NCBI RefSeq assembly: GCF_000003815.2
Contig: NC_049991.1
Coordinates: 18,002,300 to 18,066,299 of the forward strand
DNA: 64,000 nt
Source: Branchiostoma floridae
Lineage: Eukaryota; Chordata; Leptocardii; Amphioxiformes; Branchiostomatidae
Direction: 5' to 3'
Positions 1-11,744 of the stretch are shown here, one piece after another; the stretch's first letter is position 1; the number at the start of each line of letters is the position of its first letter. The translations under genes were made by a program, and so were the position numbers. The notes beneath the pieces were generated by a model. That model had not been told where the DNA came from, did not search any database, and worked only from the letters and a program-made list of their open reading frames with translations.

Positions 1-315
1 TGAATGCTTTCGGACATACCACCAATTAGTACTCCCAAAGGACACGCAATGCTTTGTCTGCCCTGAATAATTCGCAACTGATCGCCATCAGTCTCTCCAA
101 AGATTTGAAAAGTACATGACCAGCGTTTTCAAAAGGATCGATCCCAATTTGTTGTTTTTTATCAAAATGATCCAGATTTCTATTTTGTAAACATCGAGAG
201 ACCAAATAAGTCCATTTTTAGCTTGAGATCTATCATAAATAGCTCTAAGGCCTCAATGTAGCTGGATTGGCACCCCATGTTTTGAGTTCGTCGATCGAGC
301 TTAAGAAATGACTCA
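1..315. repeat. Segmental duplicate, copy A
   Basis: The blocks at about 3-150 and 180-310 recur at 2519-2660 and 3588-3745. Shared landmarks are TTCGCAACTGATCGCCATC (68 and 2604) and AAACATCGAGAGACCAAAT against AAACATCGAAAGACCAAAT. A shorter, more diverged third trace lies at 3765-3862 (CCTCAATGTAACAGCG, AGATCGTCAATC). In the second copy the two blocks are pushed apart by a LINE insertion. No coding potential is visible. Confidence 0.7.
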
Positions 316-461
316 ATGTGTTAGCATGTTTCTATTTTAGGCAGAAATCATTGCCATGTTTAGTTCTACGAGACAAAATACAATTATCAGAAGCCCTTTA
401 TTGACACAACAAAAGTACGGCGACTTTCGTAAACCCTGCTACAAACACATATGTTAACAAA

Positions 462-655
462 CAAGTGTATACAATGAATTACCTGCATGAATGTCTTTGA
501 ATAAGTAACATTATATACATATGTTAAGACTATAAGCTATGGCAATTATAAGCATTGCTGTTTGTGTATACAATGAATTACCTGCATTAATTTTATGAAT
601 AAGTACCATTGTATAGATATGTTAAGACTACAAGCTATGGCATTAGCATTGATAT
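462..655. repeat. Two-copy ~100-bp tandem repeat
   Basis: GTATACAATGAATTACCTGC occurs twice about 100 bp apart, each time followed by a similar stretch with GAATAAGTA, ATATGTTAAGACTA and AAGCTATGGCA. The copies differ by small indels. The surrounding AT-rich interval up to about 1260 shows no gene. Confidence 0.75.
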
Positions 656-1267
656 TTACAGAAACGAATAACTAAGGCTTATTCCAATTAATATGCACAA
701 GGTATGCTATTGAATTTTTTTTGTCCCGCCTTGTGTTTTGTTGTCTTTTATATCGTAATTATTCCGCCAACCTGCCCGGTCGGGTCCTTTGCGAAATGTG
801 TCGTTAGCCCTAATAGGCATATTGGTCAAAGTCTGATTTCGCAATACACAAGGTACGCTAACCATATACACCAAGCTTATAATTATACTAAAAACAAATA
901 CGTCACAATATCGTCACACAACTTGAGCTATCCACTTACACTTCGCTTACAAAAGTAGAAACAAAGAAGTTAATTGAGTCTTTAGTGCAGCAGATTCACC
1001 TGGTCTTGGTCGAGCGGCAACTGCTTGTCAAGAAACGCTGATGATCGGGTGGCATCAACAATGTCCGTGTACCCCACAAATAATGCGTCCTTCCTTAACA
1101 AGGACTGGGCTACCAAAAAGGTCGTATAAACCCAGGGAACTGAACTACCTGCTGTTCTTTGTGTGTGGCACTGCTAAATAAAGTGCCACATTGTCCTTGC
1201 CTGTCTAGAATTAAACTTTAAAAAAATCCTGTGGGTATGATCCATACGTACGTTTGATCGCCTAGGC

Positions 1268-1729
1268 CTATAGTCGTGACTTCATCTGTTGACATTGAGG
1301 AGGTTGGATCATTACAATTAAGTGCTCATGTTGCAGCATGGTGACGACAGTAGGTTCGTGGCTGGCTGTTGTGGTCAGTGGTGATGTCGCTGTAGGTTCG
1401 AACTCGTCGATGATGTCACTCTCCGTGGTGTAGTCGTTGTCGGCATGGTCGTCTTTCCACTGTCGGTTATAGAACCACAGACGGACTCCTAAAGGCACAG
1501 CCCCGACGCCGAGAACACAGGCACCCACAGCTAACCCTACGCTACCCGAGGCAATAAACATAGCGGTGACCAAGGTGCCGATAACGAACGTGCAAAATGC
1601 CGAGAAGAACAGACGGATGGCAAGAATGGTCCTGTGATAAGATGGCCGCTCGGACCCTCTGCGGCGCTTCCAGGCCCTTCGTCTTGCACGCCGCCCCTGC
1701 CCTTTCCCCATCACTGCATCAGAAAGCAC
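1268..1729 (-). CDS. Small two-helix membrane protein, basic N-terminus
   Basis: Not recognised as a named family. The 153-codon frame reads as a strongly basic N-terminus (about residues 8-33, rich in Arg/Lys), two hydrophobic segments (about 40-60 and 64-84) joined by a Gly/Ser turn, and an acidic, Thr-rich tail of about 65 residues. By the positive-inside rule the basic end is probably cytosolic, making a helical hairpin. Upstream on the minus strand, TTTCTGATGCAG directly precedes the second Met (1709-1711), so this may be an internal acceptor and the true protein may start there or in an earlier exon. The layout resembles the larger minus-strand gene at 24920-26203, so the two may be distant relatives bracketing the NXPE cluster. 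It could still be a fortuitous ORF. Confidence 0.5.
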   Translation of the reverse strand: MLSDAVMGKGQGRRARRRAWKRRRGSERPSYHRTILAIRLFFSAFCTFVIGTLVTAMFIASGSVGLAVGACVLGVGAVPLGVRLWFYNRQWKDDHADNDYTTESDIIDEFEPTATSPLTTTASHEPTVVTMLQHEHLIVMIQPPQCQQMKSRL

Positions 1730-2518
1730 TGAATAGAGTTAAAATTGTTGCACTTGTCGCGGACCTCAGCTCTAGCTTTGCAACAGTCGATGTCGTGATG
1801 ACAAACCCTCCCTGCTTCTTAAAAGCTTACGGCAATCTCTTCGTCGAGTCACACTAAGCTCAGTTACTTCAGTTGAGGCTGCCAGAACTTGACCTCATCG
1901 CTACTCATGATCGCCAGGAGTGGATCAAATCCCACAGACTTCACCACATTCTCCGCGAACCATCTGGATCAGTCTCGTAGAACTTACTTTACACGAAGGA
2001 GCCATTCGGCACACTTGTTGTGCTGCAAGACTGCCACGTCATCCGTAAAGTCCCTGTCACAATTAAAGACGTTTCCCCGACTTAATTGTGCTTCTTACCA
2101 AGCTTAATTAGAACAATTTCGTCGTTGAGTTACACCCATAAACCAGCAGTCTCAGTCCTGGTCCCCTCAACACCAAATTGTCCATGTTTTTCAGGCATAG
2201 GTTAAATCCATAAAGACAGTTGTCCTTTGGTCCTACATTGTATAACACCGGTACGGAATGATCTGTATCAATCACATAGAAAGTCCAGTGCCACGTCAGC
2301 AGTAAACTGTACGACGATTCGTTGTCACGTCTTTAGGACGGCTTCCCCGACCTAGTGTCATCGAACCGTGACCACCCGATTCCCATCCAAGGCTCGCGGT
2401 AGGTTGCGAGAAGTCAGAATTTTAGACCAAATCCATCTTTCGAGTCTACCATATTCTACCACCATTATCTTCACAACAAGTTCCCAACCTTTACATGACT
2501 TCATTCCAACCGAGTTCT

Positions 2519-3745
2519 GAATACTTTCGGACTTACTCCCAACTTCTCCCTACTATCCCGACACCTTGCTACACAATATATGCCGTGTCCACCCTGACTG
2601 ATTCGCAACTGATCGCCATCTCTTAAACGAATTGAAAAGTATATGGCCAGCGCTTTTAATAGTATTTTCCATTTGCCTCTTTAATCAAAATTTGTTTATT
2701 TGTTTATTTGTTTCGCACTTTGAAAACGATATCAGTAAGTACATATAGTGAATTGTGAAACATAAACAGTGCTAGGGAGGCCGGAAGCAAAAGCTTATTA
2801 AAAGGCCTTCCTATACTAACTTATTACATTCATATAAATTTAACCAAAAAATAAGTATGAACCTAAATAAGTATGGATAATAATTAACGGAAATCATGGA
2901 ATGAAAAACAAATTACACAAAATAATTAAACGTAACTTAGGAAACAATAAATGAATATAACTATAGATTGAAAGTTAACGTTACCAGAACTATACAACGA
3001 AGTACATAAAAAAAACCAGTATGGATAATGCATGACGGAATCAATAGAATGAAAACACATTGCACTGAATAATAAATGGATATAGAGAAATTGAAAGCTA
3101 CCAGAAGGAAACAAGGAAGTGTAAAACCAACTAACAGAAAGTAGGGTTATTTATAAATTCAGCTTTAATGTGGCATTTGAATATAGCAAAGGTGGGACTT
3201 AACTTTAATGTATTAGTCAAGCTGTTCCAAACTGTGGGACCTCTGAACATAAAGGAGAATTGCCGTTGGTTAGTTTTTGCATTAATAGGCCTGCGATTTC
3301 TTGTATGATGGCTGTGGATATCTGAGTTTGATAAAAAAATATATTAAAGTAGATATTAGGAAGGCAGGGACATTTTCATAAATTATCTTATACATCAAAA
3401 AACTAGTTTGAATTCTATTTATGTCATATACTGTTAAGATCTTTAACTTTGCAAACAGCGGGGCACTGTGGAACGTAAAGGGAACATTTGATGCTATCCT
3501 GATGAATCGTTTCTGAAGTAAAAAGAGTGGTCTAAGTGGTGTAGTGTAGGTACTTGCCCATACAATGTTGCAAAATGAACTATACTTCTCGGTTGTAAAC
3601 ATCGAAAGACCAAATTGGGTCTTATCTAGCTTCGAGCCACCTTATTTACATATAGCTTTAAGGCCTCAATGTGGCAGAATTCGTACTCTATGTGTTTACA
3701 CCAGGTGTTTAGATCGTCGATATAAAAACAGAATTCTTAAAACAG
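2519..3745. repeat. Segmental duplicate, copy B, split by a LINE
   Basis: The left part (2519-2690) matches 3-165 and the right part (3577-3745) matches about 175-310. Between them sits the LINE fragment. Copy A supplies the uninterrupted arrangement, so the LINE arrived after the duplication. Confidence 0.7.
2692..3570 (-). mobile_element. 5'-truncated non-LTR retrotransposon (LINE) 3' end
   Basis: On the minus strand 3570-3280 encodes the reverse-transcriptase C-terminal region typical of CR1/L2/Jockey-type LINEs, with the hallmarks LFLLQKRFIRIAS and APLFAKLKILTVYDI. After a frame break, 3250-3138 encodes FRGPTVWNSL followed by the usual terminal helix and a stop, so the ORF is already broken. 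The 3'UTR runs to a short-repeat tail (AAACAAATAAAC-type) at about 2692-2710. CAAAAT flanks it at 2686-2691 and 3571-3576, a likely target-site duplication. The 5' truncation is the usual outcome of target-primed reverse transcription. Confidence 0.8.
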
Positions 3746-3984
3746 CTTAGTGAAAAGAGAAAAGTATAGTTAGCTTCATGCCACCCATACTTTTAGATAT
3801 AGACCTCAATGTAACAGCGTTAGTATGCCGGGCATTCAGATCGTCAATCAAAAGAATGACAAAAGATCTCATTGTCGCCGCTGGGGCTCCGTGACATGTT
3901 TTTACGGGGCGTTGTCTGCAAAACTCTGCATACTTGCGCACGCGTTTATTTTTTTCAGCCTGAACTCACTAACGCTGGACCTGT

Positions 3985-4620
3985 GGGAAAAAATGAAGAG
4001 CTGTCACCACATGTGAAGTTTCGATCTTCGCAAACGTGGTTTTGTTTTGTATATATAACCCCAATACATTTTTCAATGAGGTTTTTTTTAGAATTATCTC
4101 TCCCCGCCATTTTGTAGTATTAGCAGCGCCTCTTGCGGTTGACCTTACACTGCAAGCTGCAGAAAGTCTGACTGGCCCTGGAGGCTCAATTATCTCAGTT
4201 TCTGACTGGCAATAATCTATAAGGTCATCGTTCTGTCCCAAAATCATCGGGGAGGCTTTGGGGGTTTCAGAGCGTACTATTTGAAATGAATACACATGGC
4301 AAACAGCCTTACTCGGGGAAAAAATGAAGATCTGTCACCTCATGCTCGTGAAGGTCTTCGGAAACGTGGTTCTATTTTGGATATATAACACCAATTGTAT
4401 GAAAATTAAGATTTTTTTTTCAAATTCAAATTCAGCCCTCTCCACCATTTTGTAGTATGAGCAGCTCCTCTTGCGGTTGACCTTAAACTGCAAGCTGCAG
4501 AAAGTCTGACTGGCACTGGAGGCTCAATTATCTCATTTTCTGACTGGCAATAATCTAAAAGGTCATCAGTCTGTCCCAAAGTCATCGAGGAGACTTTGGG
4601 GATTTCTGAGCGTCCTGTTT
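3985..4620. repeat. ~330-bp tandem duplication
   Basis: Copy 1 (3985-4278) and copy 2 (4315-4615) share GGGAAAAAATGAAGA starts, AAACGTGGTT, GCCATTTTGTAGTAT versus ACCATTTTGTAGTATG, CTCTTGCGGTTGACCTTA, CTGCAAGCTGCAGAAAGTC and TCTGACTGGCAATAATCTA. Identity is highest in the second half. Neither copy has a sustained ORF. The following interval to about 5.7 kb holds no recognisable gene. Confidence 0.85.
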
Positions 4621-5476
4621 GTTTCGAAAATACGTGGACAACGACGTTCTATATGACCAAGCAACTTAACCGTCATACATAGTTTCTTCTTTAAAATTAT
4701 TTCATCGATGTTTTACTAAAATGTTTTTTACAGTCCCTACTTTGAAACAAAGGCATGCTCGCTTAACCACATGTATAGCCGCATGCAACTGATAAGTCCA
4801 CTTTAAATATTCATCCAAGCAAGGCGGCCACTAGTAGAACGTGTGCGTGTGTGTGCATGCGTGTGTACTCTGGAGATATACTGTCAAGGCCATTTGTGAC
4901 ACTGGAGCTTAAGGTAAAGATGAATCGATAGGTTTGATTTGATTCATAACACTGCTTTATTGACGTAAATCTCAGCTCGAGCCTGGTGGACTTTAACGAT
5001 TAAAGGGCGGCTCACTTGGTCAATTAAAACATGACCCAGGGGCCAGTTAAGGTTATGGGTTGCGTCACCAGGACTCAGTGGACAATATGTCTTCGTCCTG
5101 GGTTAGTAACACCATGCCTGACCATCAAAATGTTACAATCTCTGCTCGGGAAATTCCCTGCCCCATTTTAGCCGAAATAGTTTTGGTCCACCTACCAAGT
5201 GTAAGGACTGCACTCTTTTCTCAGTTAAACGTGCTCGATGTGTGTCTGTCCTTAAACAAGGGAATGTTACTATATCTTAGTGTATAGAGGAAACTTGCGT
5301 CGAACCGAAACACTCTTACCATTGCGCCACATAAACGTACCTTTTGTAACATGGTTGCTTCGTGATTACTGTGTGTAGGGCCTTTGTGTGCACCCTGGTG
5401 CCTGTTGGAGGGAGTGTATCACAGTTATTGTCAATTCGCTGAACATATCGGATGTTAATTGAAAAGTTGTGCATGT

Positions 5477-5548
5477 TGTATCTGTATCTGCATATATAGA
5501 CATCTCTAGCAGGCATAACCGCCCTTCGGCGTAACACACCGGCATTTG
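5477..5548 (-). repeat. Retroposon 3' end with GATACA-type tail
   Basis: On the minus strand it reads GTGTTACGCCGAAGGGCGG, then a TATACC-like block, then GATACAGATACA repeats. Related pieces occur at 6391-6452, 13761-13821, 44915-44979 and 55197-55243. A shared body followed by a variable short-repeat tail is typical of a SINE or truncated LINE 3' end. The family name is not recognised. Confidence 0.6.
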
Positions 5549-5714
5549 GTAGACTTGTTGGACGACTGGTGTTGAAACTTAATTTTGCCGTGTTAAATTT
5601 CAGTAGGGGGAACTCAAGAAGCACAGGTGAAGAAGGCTCATTATTTTCTTATCAGTTGACTTCTTTGCTCCTTGTCACATTTCTGTATCGTTGATTTGGA
5701 AGGATGATTCCTTA

Positions 5715-5957
5715 TACCCCCTTTTCACTAGGACGGCACTCTCACCGCGCTCTCTATGCGACCTGAAATTTGACATATCGTTCAACGAATTGTATAAATA
5801 AGAAACGAATCTTTTTAAACTTTGTGTGTTTTGTTGTCTTCTCGGTCGCAATTCTACATTTTGTATGATATACCCAGTGTGAAAGCGAAGGCTACACATA
5901 TCCTATTTAGGTCGCAGTGAGAACGCAGCGCGATCGCAGTCTAGCGGAAAGGGGGCC
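5715..5957 (+). mobile_element. MITE family B, copy 1
   Basis: The left terminus is TACCCCCTTTTCACTAGGAC and the right terminus GCGGAAAGGGGGCC, imperfect inverted repeats flanked by TTA and TTT. The interior (GAAACGAATCTTTTTA, ACTTTGTGTGTTTTGTTGTC, CACATATCCTATTTAG) is shared with copies at 29579, 49864, 51597 and 52516. TTA/TAA duplications in sister copies suggest a PIF/Harbinger-type non-autonomous element. It lies just 5' of the first NXPE exon. Confidence 0.8.
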
Positions 5958-6017
5958 TTTTGTGTATGAGTTGTTTGAAACAAATGTTTGTAAAGTATGT
6001 TGTCTTGTTTTGCAGCC

Positions 6018-9000
6018 ATGATGGCCATGCGATTCCGCCGTCTGACGGCAGCGTTCGGCACTCTGTCCCTGGTGGTGCTGTTGGCAGTGGTGGGTTATTA
6101 TAATCACTCCCAGACTCATTCGGAGGTAATACTCCCCTCACATGTAGCGACAATCGATCGGACGACGAGTCTGCGAGCTCTAAATTACGAGGAGGCATGA
6201 CCATGATGCCGACGAAGAAAGAAATGGCAGAGTTCCACCCTTCCCGTTAGGGTCATGCCTCCTCGTAATTTAGAGCTCGCAGACTCGTCGTCCGATTGAG
6301 TTTCGCTACTTGTGAGGGGGGTATAAACAATGAATGGTAGAAATTGGCCAAATTGTATGCATAATTTGCCAGGGCCGGCCAACTCCCCAGGCAAATTCTG
6401 TATCTGTGTTTCTATAACCGGTATATCCACTTCTCTGCGCAACACACCAACTCAAAAGTACCCACCCTATTTGGTGGCAAATCTCTACTATTCACTTCTA
6501 TGGCTGGTTTTCCATAAAACGTTAAGTTGGAATATCCAGACAGTGATAATCATTGAAATTAGATTTGTTTTTCCGATTGTCGCGCAATAAAGTTCTTCTA
6601 TAGATCACGAAGAGGTAAATATAACAACAGGCCTCGTGCTTAGCTTGGAGGCCAGTAGATCTTAGTAGAAATCTTAAAAAGAGAGCTGAACTCTATAGAC
6701 TGATAGAACCCATGTTCCTCCACTTCATACAGCTAAGTAGCATAGACAAATTTATATTCCTTATGTTCAATGTTCAATGTTTTTTTATGAATTTAGACAA
6801 ACCTTTACTTATAAAGCATATCTGTTTCTATATTTTCAATATCACAAAGAAACGAGAAGAAGTCAAATTCACGTAGTAGAATACGATTCTTGGGTATTGC
6901 AGATTCATTCATTCTACATATTCCATGTATACCTTGTTACGACCTGTACTGAACCCATTGGGTATGTATGTACAATAAAGGTGAAGCACGGTGTAACTGC
7001 ACATTCCAACAAAGGGGGGGGGGGGGGGAGGGGGGGGGGTTGATAGGCCCACAGTTTCAACCTGACAGCACCAGCTGTTGTCAGAGAATGAACTTCTGAC
7101 CTCATTGACATTTCTTTGACGTCTGTGAACTTCTGACATTTCTGTGACGTCATGTACTGTGTTGGAATTTGCACTGCTCATGGGCGGCAGTGTGTGTTGA
7201 TAATAACTATGTAGATTGTTTCTTATGAACGTTTTGTGTTTTCAGTTTGTTATAATGTAAACATGTGCGAACATGTGTGATCACGTCAACCGATGATGAT
7301 GATGTTATAATTACGAAATACCCTTAATCAATATACCTCAAGAAGTATGTATTGCATCATCACCAGACATCATTATCCATAGCCCACTTGGTCGGACTTA
7401 GCTTCGCAGACTTGACTCCACGTGGTTCTGTCTGGCTTATCAAAAGTGTTACATAAATTAAACATGGGGTATGTCACAGATATTATATAATGCATTACCC
7501 TTTTAAAAGATAGTCGCAAATGAAAAAAAAATATAAAGCGACCTGCAGGCCGATTTAAACTTCTAATCGCTAGAATAAGCCTCTATTAGTGTCCACATGT
7601 CGCTGAAAAATAGTTAAAATTTAAATACTAGTAGAAATTGGCCAAACAGACAGAGAACACACCAGAGGAGTTGGCCGGCCCAAAACTACAGTTTGAAACT
7701 TCAAAGGGTATAAATTAAAAGTAATCGCCAACAAAAGAATTACCTGAGCGCTGAAGGTTATTTAAGAATTAAATCAGTCGTCTAATGTGCTATTGATCCC
7801 TTGACAAAGACTGGTGCTGTTTAGTCGAAAATTTTTGTGAGTCCATTTTTGTGTGTTGGAAATTACAGTTAAATTCCTTCAATAATGACTTCTAGCAACA
7901 CAGGATGAACTATCTAATTAATGTGCTAACTATTTTAGCTTGTTAATGTGCTATCAGTTTATTTGGCCGATTTCTACTACTTTTCCAGCGATATATGGAG
8001 CCTGGTAGAGGCTAGACTTTGCCGCTAACGTAGTGGAAGTAAGTGCGTGCCTGCAGAAGTTGTCTGATGATGCTCTGGCCTTTCGCTGTCCATAATGTGA
8101 AACAAATCGGAGCAAAGGTCGTTTGCTTAGACAAAGCTTTCTTTCCAGGCGGATCGACGACATTACCGTATTGTTTCCAGCACAGTGGGTATCTCCAAGC
8201 AGATACCATTCTAAAGCCCGAGGGGTTAAGGGGATAGGCCGATATGTTTTTTTTTTATTTGGCTCGCGAGGGAGGACATAAAGATATAGCCCACAGGGCT
8301 GAAGACTTTATCAATGAAGACATCGTTGATGCATGGCAGATATGAGTTATAAGATAATATGTCGATAATGGTTAGACTAGGTAATATGATAGATAGGGGC
8401 ATATTTTTTGGTGTAGGCTTGCTTTTGAATAGAGGGATGTACGTCACTGTAAAATTGGTAATTGTATATGAATTTGTGACCTTTTGGAAGTGTAATTTCT
8501 TCAGTATACAGTTCTGATTTAAGGACTTGACCCTGTTGAAACAAAGAACACCAGTATTGCAATTATGAGGGAGAAACATGAGAAGAATACTCCGAAATAC
8601 TGTCGAGCTGATATAAACTGGATATTTTTATGACCTTATCATACGTATCTTGATGTTTACAAAATGTTTGCAATTTAAGGTCTTAAATGCACAACTTAAT
8701 TGTCCTTTGAAAGTAAAAATGGAAACTTTCGAATGTTTTAAAAGATATAAATAATCTAAAATATGCTGTGCGTTTTTTTCGTCCCGTTTATTCAGAATGG
8801 TACATTCTACTATACAAGGATGCAAAATGATACGCACAACTCTCGTCAACCTTTGAGGCTTCCGGCATTCCGGGAAAACGAGCTTCAGGAAAATGAGCCG
8901 ATGGAAGAAGAGACGAGCCCCCTGGAGGCCGAGGCCATATATCCAGACATCCCGGCACACGAGAAGCAAAGCCCTACCGAACAAGACACCCGCGAGCAAG

Positions 9001-11585
9001 TCACGCACCCCCACTTCACCAAGTTCGCTGTGCTGAACACACAGCGGGGGTACCGCCAAGGAGACGTTCTTACTGCAGTCATACAGGCGAGAGACGCCAG
9101 TGGAAGACCGAAGACGTACGGTGGAGACTTTTTCCGCGCGAAGCTTGTCAGTGTCCGGCCTAGAGAGGCCAGTAGCGCTGGGCACGTGACCGACCATGGG
9201 AACGGTACCTACACGGTGCAGTTCCCACTGTACTGGACAGGGGAGGCCAGGGTGAGTGTTCATCTAATAAGCTCTTTCATAGAGTTCACTACGCATGCGT
9301 AGGTGACAGGAATTATGGGTAATATGTCAAAGTTGAAAGCCCCATACGTAAACATTCCCCCATTTTGCAGGCGCCATTGCGTTCACGACATTGCCAAGCA
9401 AATAAAAAACAATGGTGTTTCTACTGTGCTTGTTGATTACAAATTTCACTATACGATAGTTCTTGGAAATAAGAATGGTGTAAAGTCCATAAAGCAGCTC
9501 ACGATGCTGCAAATATTTAAGCTCAAATGTCTGGAAATACCTTTTGATGTTTTTATGCCATTTCCCAGGTATCGGTGCAGCTCGTCCATCCAAGCGAAGC
9601 TGTGAAGGTTCTGCGGCGCGTGCGGGATGTTCCCGCCAAGAGATCCTTCACCTGCATGTTCATCGATGCCAAGAGCGGCGACAGGGAGAAGCGGCCGTGT
9701 TTTACCGCCCAACCTCCGGAACTGCCGCCTGAGCGACTCTGCGATTTCTCCAGACACGAAGCCAACGGGACTTGGTTCTGCGAGAAGCCCGAATCTCTGC
9801 CCTGTGATGCCATCGTCGCTTGTCGACGCGAGGTCAGCCTGAAGACCGACCAGCCGACAATTCTGGTGTCAGAGGATGAATGGAAACTCTTTCTCAGGTA
9901 GCAAAGTGCCCTACTTTTTATTTTCACTATCCTAATGAAACTTCATGACATTATTGTTAGGCTTTGGGTTATTTCAACTTGATAAGGATCTGAGGACTGA
10001 TCGAAAGCTTGTTGATAAGGGTTCTATTTTGTGCATGGATACAAGGTTTGAAATTGTAACATAACTATGGAAACCAAGGTTAATGAAGATTGAAGAATAG
10101 AGATGATATAAAAGGCATGGCCAAAGCTGTAGTGTTGATAAAAATTAGGTGTTAACAATAGTCAATACTGACACAAGTTGGCCATGAAAGTTGTAGAAAG
10201 TTCTCTCAAAGCTGATAGATACTGGGACGTCTAAGATTTGTCTTTTAGAAAACTTTTTTCCTGTCCTTACAGTCCGTATGTAGACACGGAGCTGGAACAA
10301 GACGACCCAGTTGTGATAAACGTGAAGGAATCGGAACAGCCCCTGACCGACCGTCTTCCCGAATGTTCTGGACAAGCACCCGACGCCATGACCAACGGCT
10401 ACTGGTCCGGCAACGGCTGGAACTCGACGGTCTGCAATGTGCGACAGTTTACCAGAACGGACATGCGCCGATGTGTTGCCAATAAGACGCTCTACCTACA
10501 AGGCGATTCCACCATCAGGAAATGGTTCCAATGGTTCGCCGGGAAGGAGCAGAGCAGGCATAAGGGAAGCCTGAAAGGAGGTGGGTCAGTCAGTTAGAAA
10601 AATAGACCATATGTGTTGTTTAAAACTGTACGACTGCTAGGCAACCTTGTAAACAAAGATCTCTGTATTCAAGGTATCCGTATCTTGCGTTGCCTGTATA
10701 ACCTAGTTCGAAAAGCAAACCTCATATATCGGTAGACATGATGCTGTTCTTGTATATTGTATTGTTGCCAGGGCTAGCCCCTGATAATAGTCTCCGGCTA
10801 GTTGGGTAGCCCTGGCTGTATTTCTGTCTATACAGCCGTATGAATAAAAGAAAATCAAACAAAACTGTTACCTAACACAAAAATAGTTAGTGGAAAACAA
10901 TCAAATCGGTCTTTGTCTTGGTTTATGGCCATTTTTATTTGCCCAAAATTGTCTTCGATTAAAATTTTGATACATTAGTATAAGTTAAAGTTTATCACAT
11001 TTCCTAGAGAGAATGATTGTGCGTCAATGAAGTATTTATTAGCTACCATTTATGTTTTTCGTTCCAGGCCCAGCAATCTTATCGGACAAAGATAGTAACA
11101 GCGTGGTGACCTACCGTGCTCACGGCCTGCCCGTACTGGGGTCGGAGTGGATGAACATCTCCAAAATCAGGTACATCGCGGACGAGCTGGACTCGATCAA
11201 AGGCGGTCCAGATACGCTCATAGTTCTGGGCCTGGGGGCACAGTTCACTACCGAGCCTATAGAGATGTTTCGGGCTCGGCTCTACGCCATACAGAACGCC
11301 ATACGCCGTCTTCTCCAGCGCAGTCCCGGCACGCGGGTGTTCGTGAGAACTGGAACGACGCGAGACCACAAAAGTCAGCGACTCTACCTTCGCGGAAGCG
11401 ACTGGCTGGCGTATCAGATCGTGCAAGAAATCAGACAGATCTTCGGGCCTGACAGGAACGCCGTGGTTCTGGACACGTGGGACATGAGCGTGTGCCAGTG
11501 GGAGGTGGAAAATCTTCACAACGGAACCGCTATGATGGATGCTCAGATGAACATGTTTCTGTCTCACATATGTCCTAAAGCCTAA
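6018..11585 (+). CDS. NXPE-family protein, copy 1 (neurexophilin + PC-esterase)
   Basis: Five exons splice in frame to 572 residues: 6018-6125, 8796-9251, 9569-9897, 10273-10580 and 11068-11585 (stop TAA). All introns are GT/AG with phases 0, 0, 2, 1. Exon 1 follows an acceptor (TTTTGCAG, 6008-6015) and encodes a short basic tail and one hydrophobic segment (residues 11-27), a type II signal anchor for the secretory pathway. Exon 2 and the start of exon 3 form the neurexophilin-like Ig/filamin-type domain (GHVTDHGNGTYTVQFPLYW). Exon 4 carries YLQGDST, with the presumed nucleophile Ser at about 377, and exon 5 carries DTWDMSVCQW and His at about 551. Family knowledge: PC-esterase (GDSL/SGNH-like) folds act on acyl esters, and human NXPE1 is reported to O-acetylate sialic acid; a Golgi role here is inferred. 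The HPGP of the other copies is HNGT here. Length is normal for the family. Confidence 0.9.
6127..6328. repeat. ~75-bp-arm inverted repeat beside a splice donor
   Basis: CGGACGACGAGTCTGCGAGC and the following bases (6159-6202) are repeated in perfect reverse complement at 6251-6294. Less perfect arms continue outward (CTCCCCTCACATGTAGCG against CGCTACTTGTGAGGGGGG). The loop is about 48 bp. It begins immediately after the donor of NXPE copy 1 exon 1. It is probably a foldback MITE; no clear target duplication was found. Confidence 0.85.
6391..6452 (-). repeat. GATACA-tail retroposon fragment
   Basis: TGTATCTGTGTTTCTATAAC followed by CGGTATATCC and GCGCAACACACC is a diverged member of the family described at 5477-5548. 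It lies in intron 1 of NXPE copy 1. Confidence 0.4.
7014..7041 (+). repeat. Near-uninterrupted G run
   Basis: Some 25 guanines with one or two adenine interruptions lie in intron 1 of NXPE copy 1. Such a run can form a G-quadruplex and is prone to sequencing and length errors. Confidence 0.85.
10740..10865 (+). repeat. Retroposon 3' tail in NXPE intron 4
   Basis: Contains GCCAGGGCTAGCCCCTGATA, a partly repeated CTGGCTGTATTTCTG / ATACAGCCGTATG block and an A-rich tail GAATAAAAGAAAATC. A similar CTTATGAATAAAAGAATAAC tail is at 45510-45530. This suggests a LINE/SINE 3' end; the family was not identified. Confidence 0.4.
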
Positions 11586-11636
11586 CAAAATCTTTTTTCC
11601 CTAAACCCTACCCGAATCCTTTTTCTCTAAACCCTA

Positions 11637-11642
11637 AATAAA
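11637..11642 (+). terminator. Poly(A) signal of NXPE copy 1
   Basis: AATAAA lies 52 bases after the stop codon, in a sensible position for 3' end formation. The last exon's downstream sequence is then repeated (see 11745-12257). Confidence 0.5.
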
Positions 11643-11744
11643 TGTATAAATGTAATTTCTCTCAAAATATTTTCCTGGTAACAAATGGCACCTGCTACAA
11701 AAAAATTATGTCAAGAAAAAGAAATACAAAACAGCAAAATTGAA

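Noticed and set aside
8226-8579. 117-codon minus-strand ORF in NXPE copy 1 intron 1
   Set aside because: AT-rich, low complexity, no domain, no splice or start context.
8628-9263. 211-codon ORF antisense to NXPE copy 1 exon 2
   Set aside because: It is the complement of a conserved coding exon; the frame is open only because of the sense codon composition. The same shadow appears behind copies 2 and 3.
9553-9927. 124-codon antisense ORF over NXPE exon 3
   Set aside because: Overlaps a well-supported sense exon and has no domain of its own.
11079-11588. 169-codon ORF antisense to NXPE exon 5
   Set aside because: Shadow of the sense exon, which has clear family motifs and splice sites.
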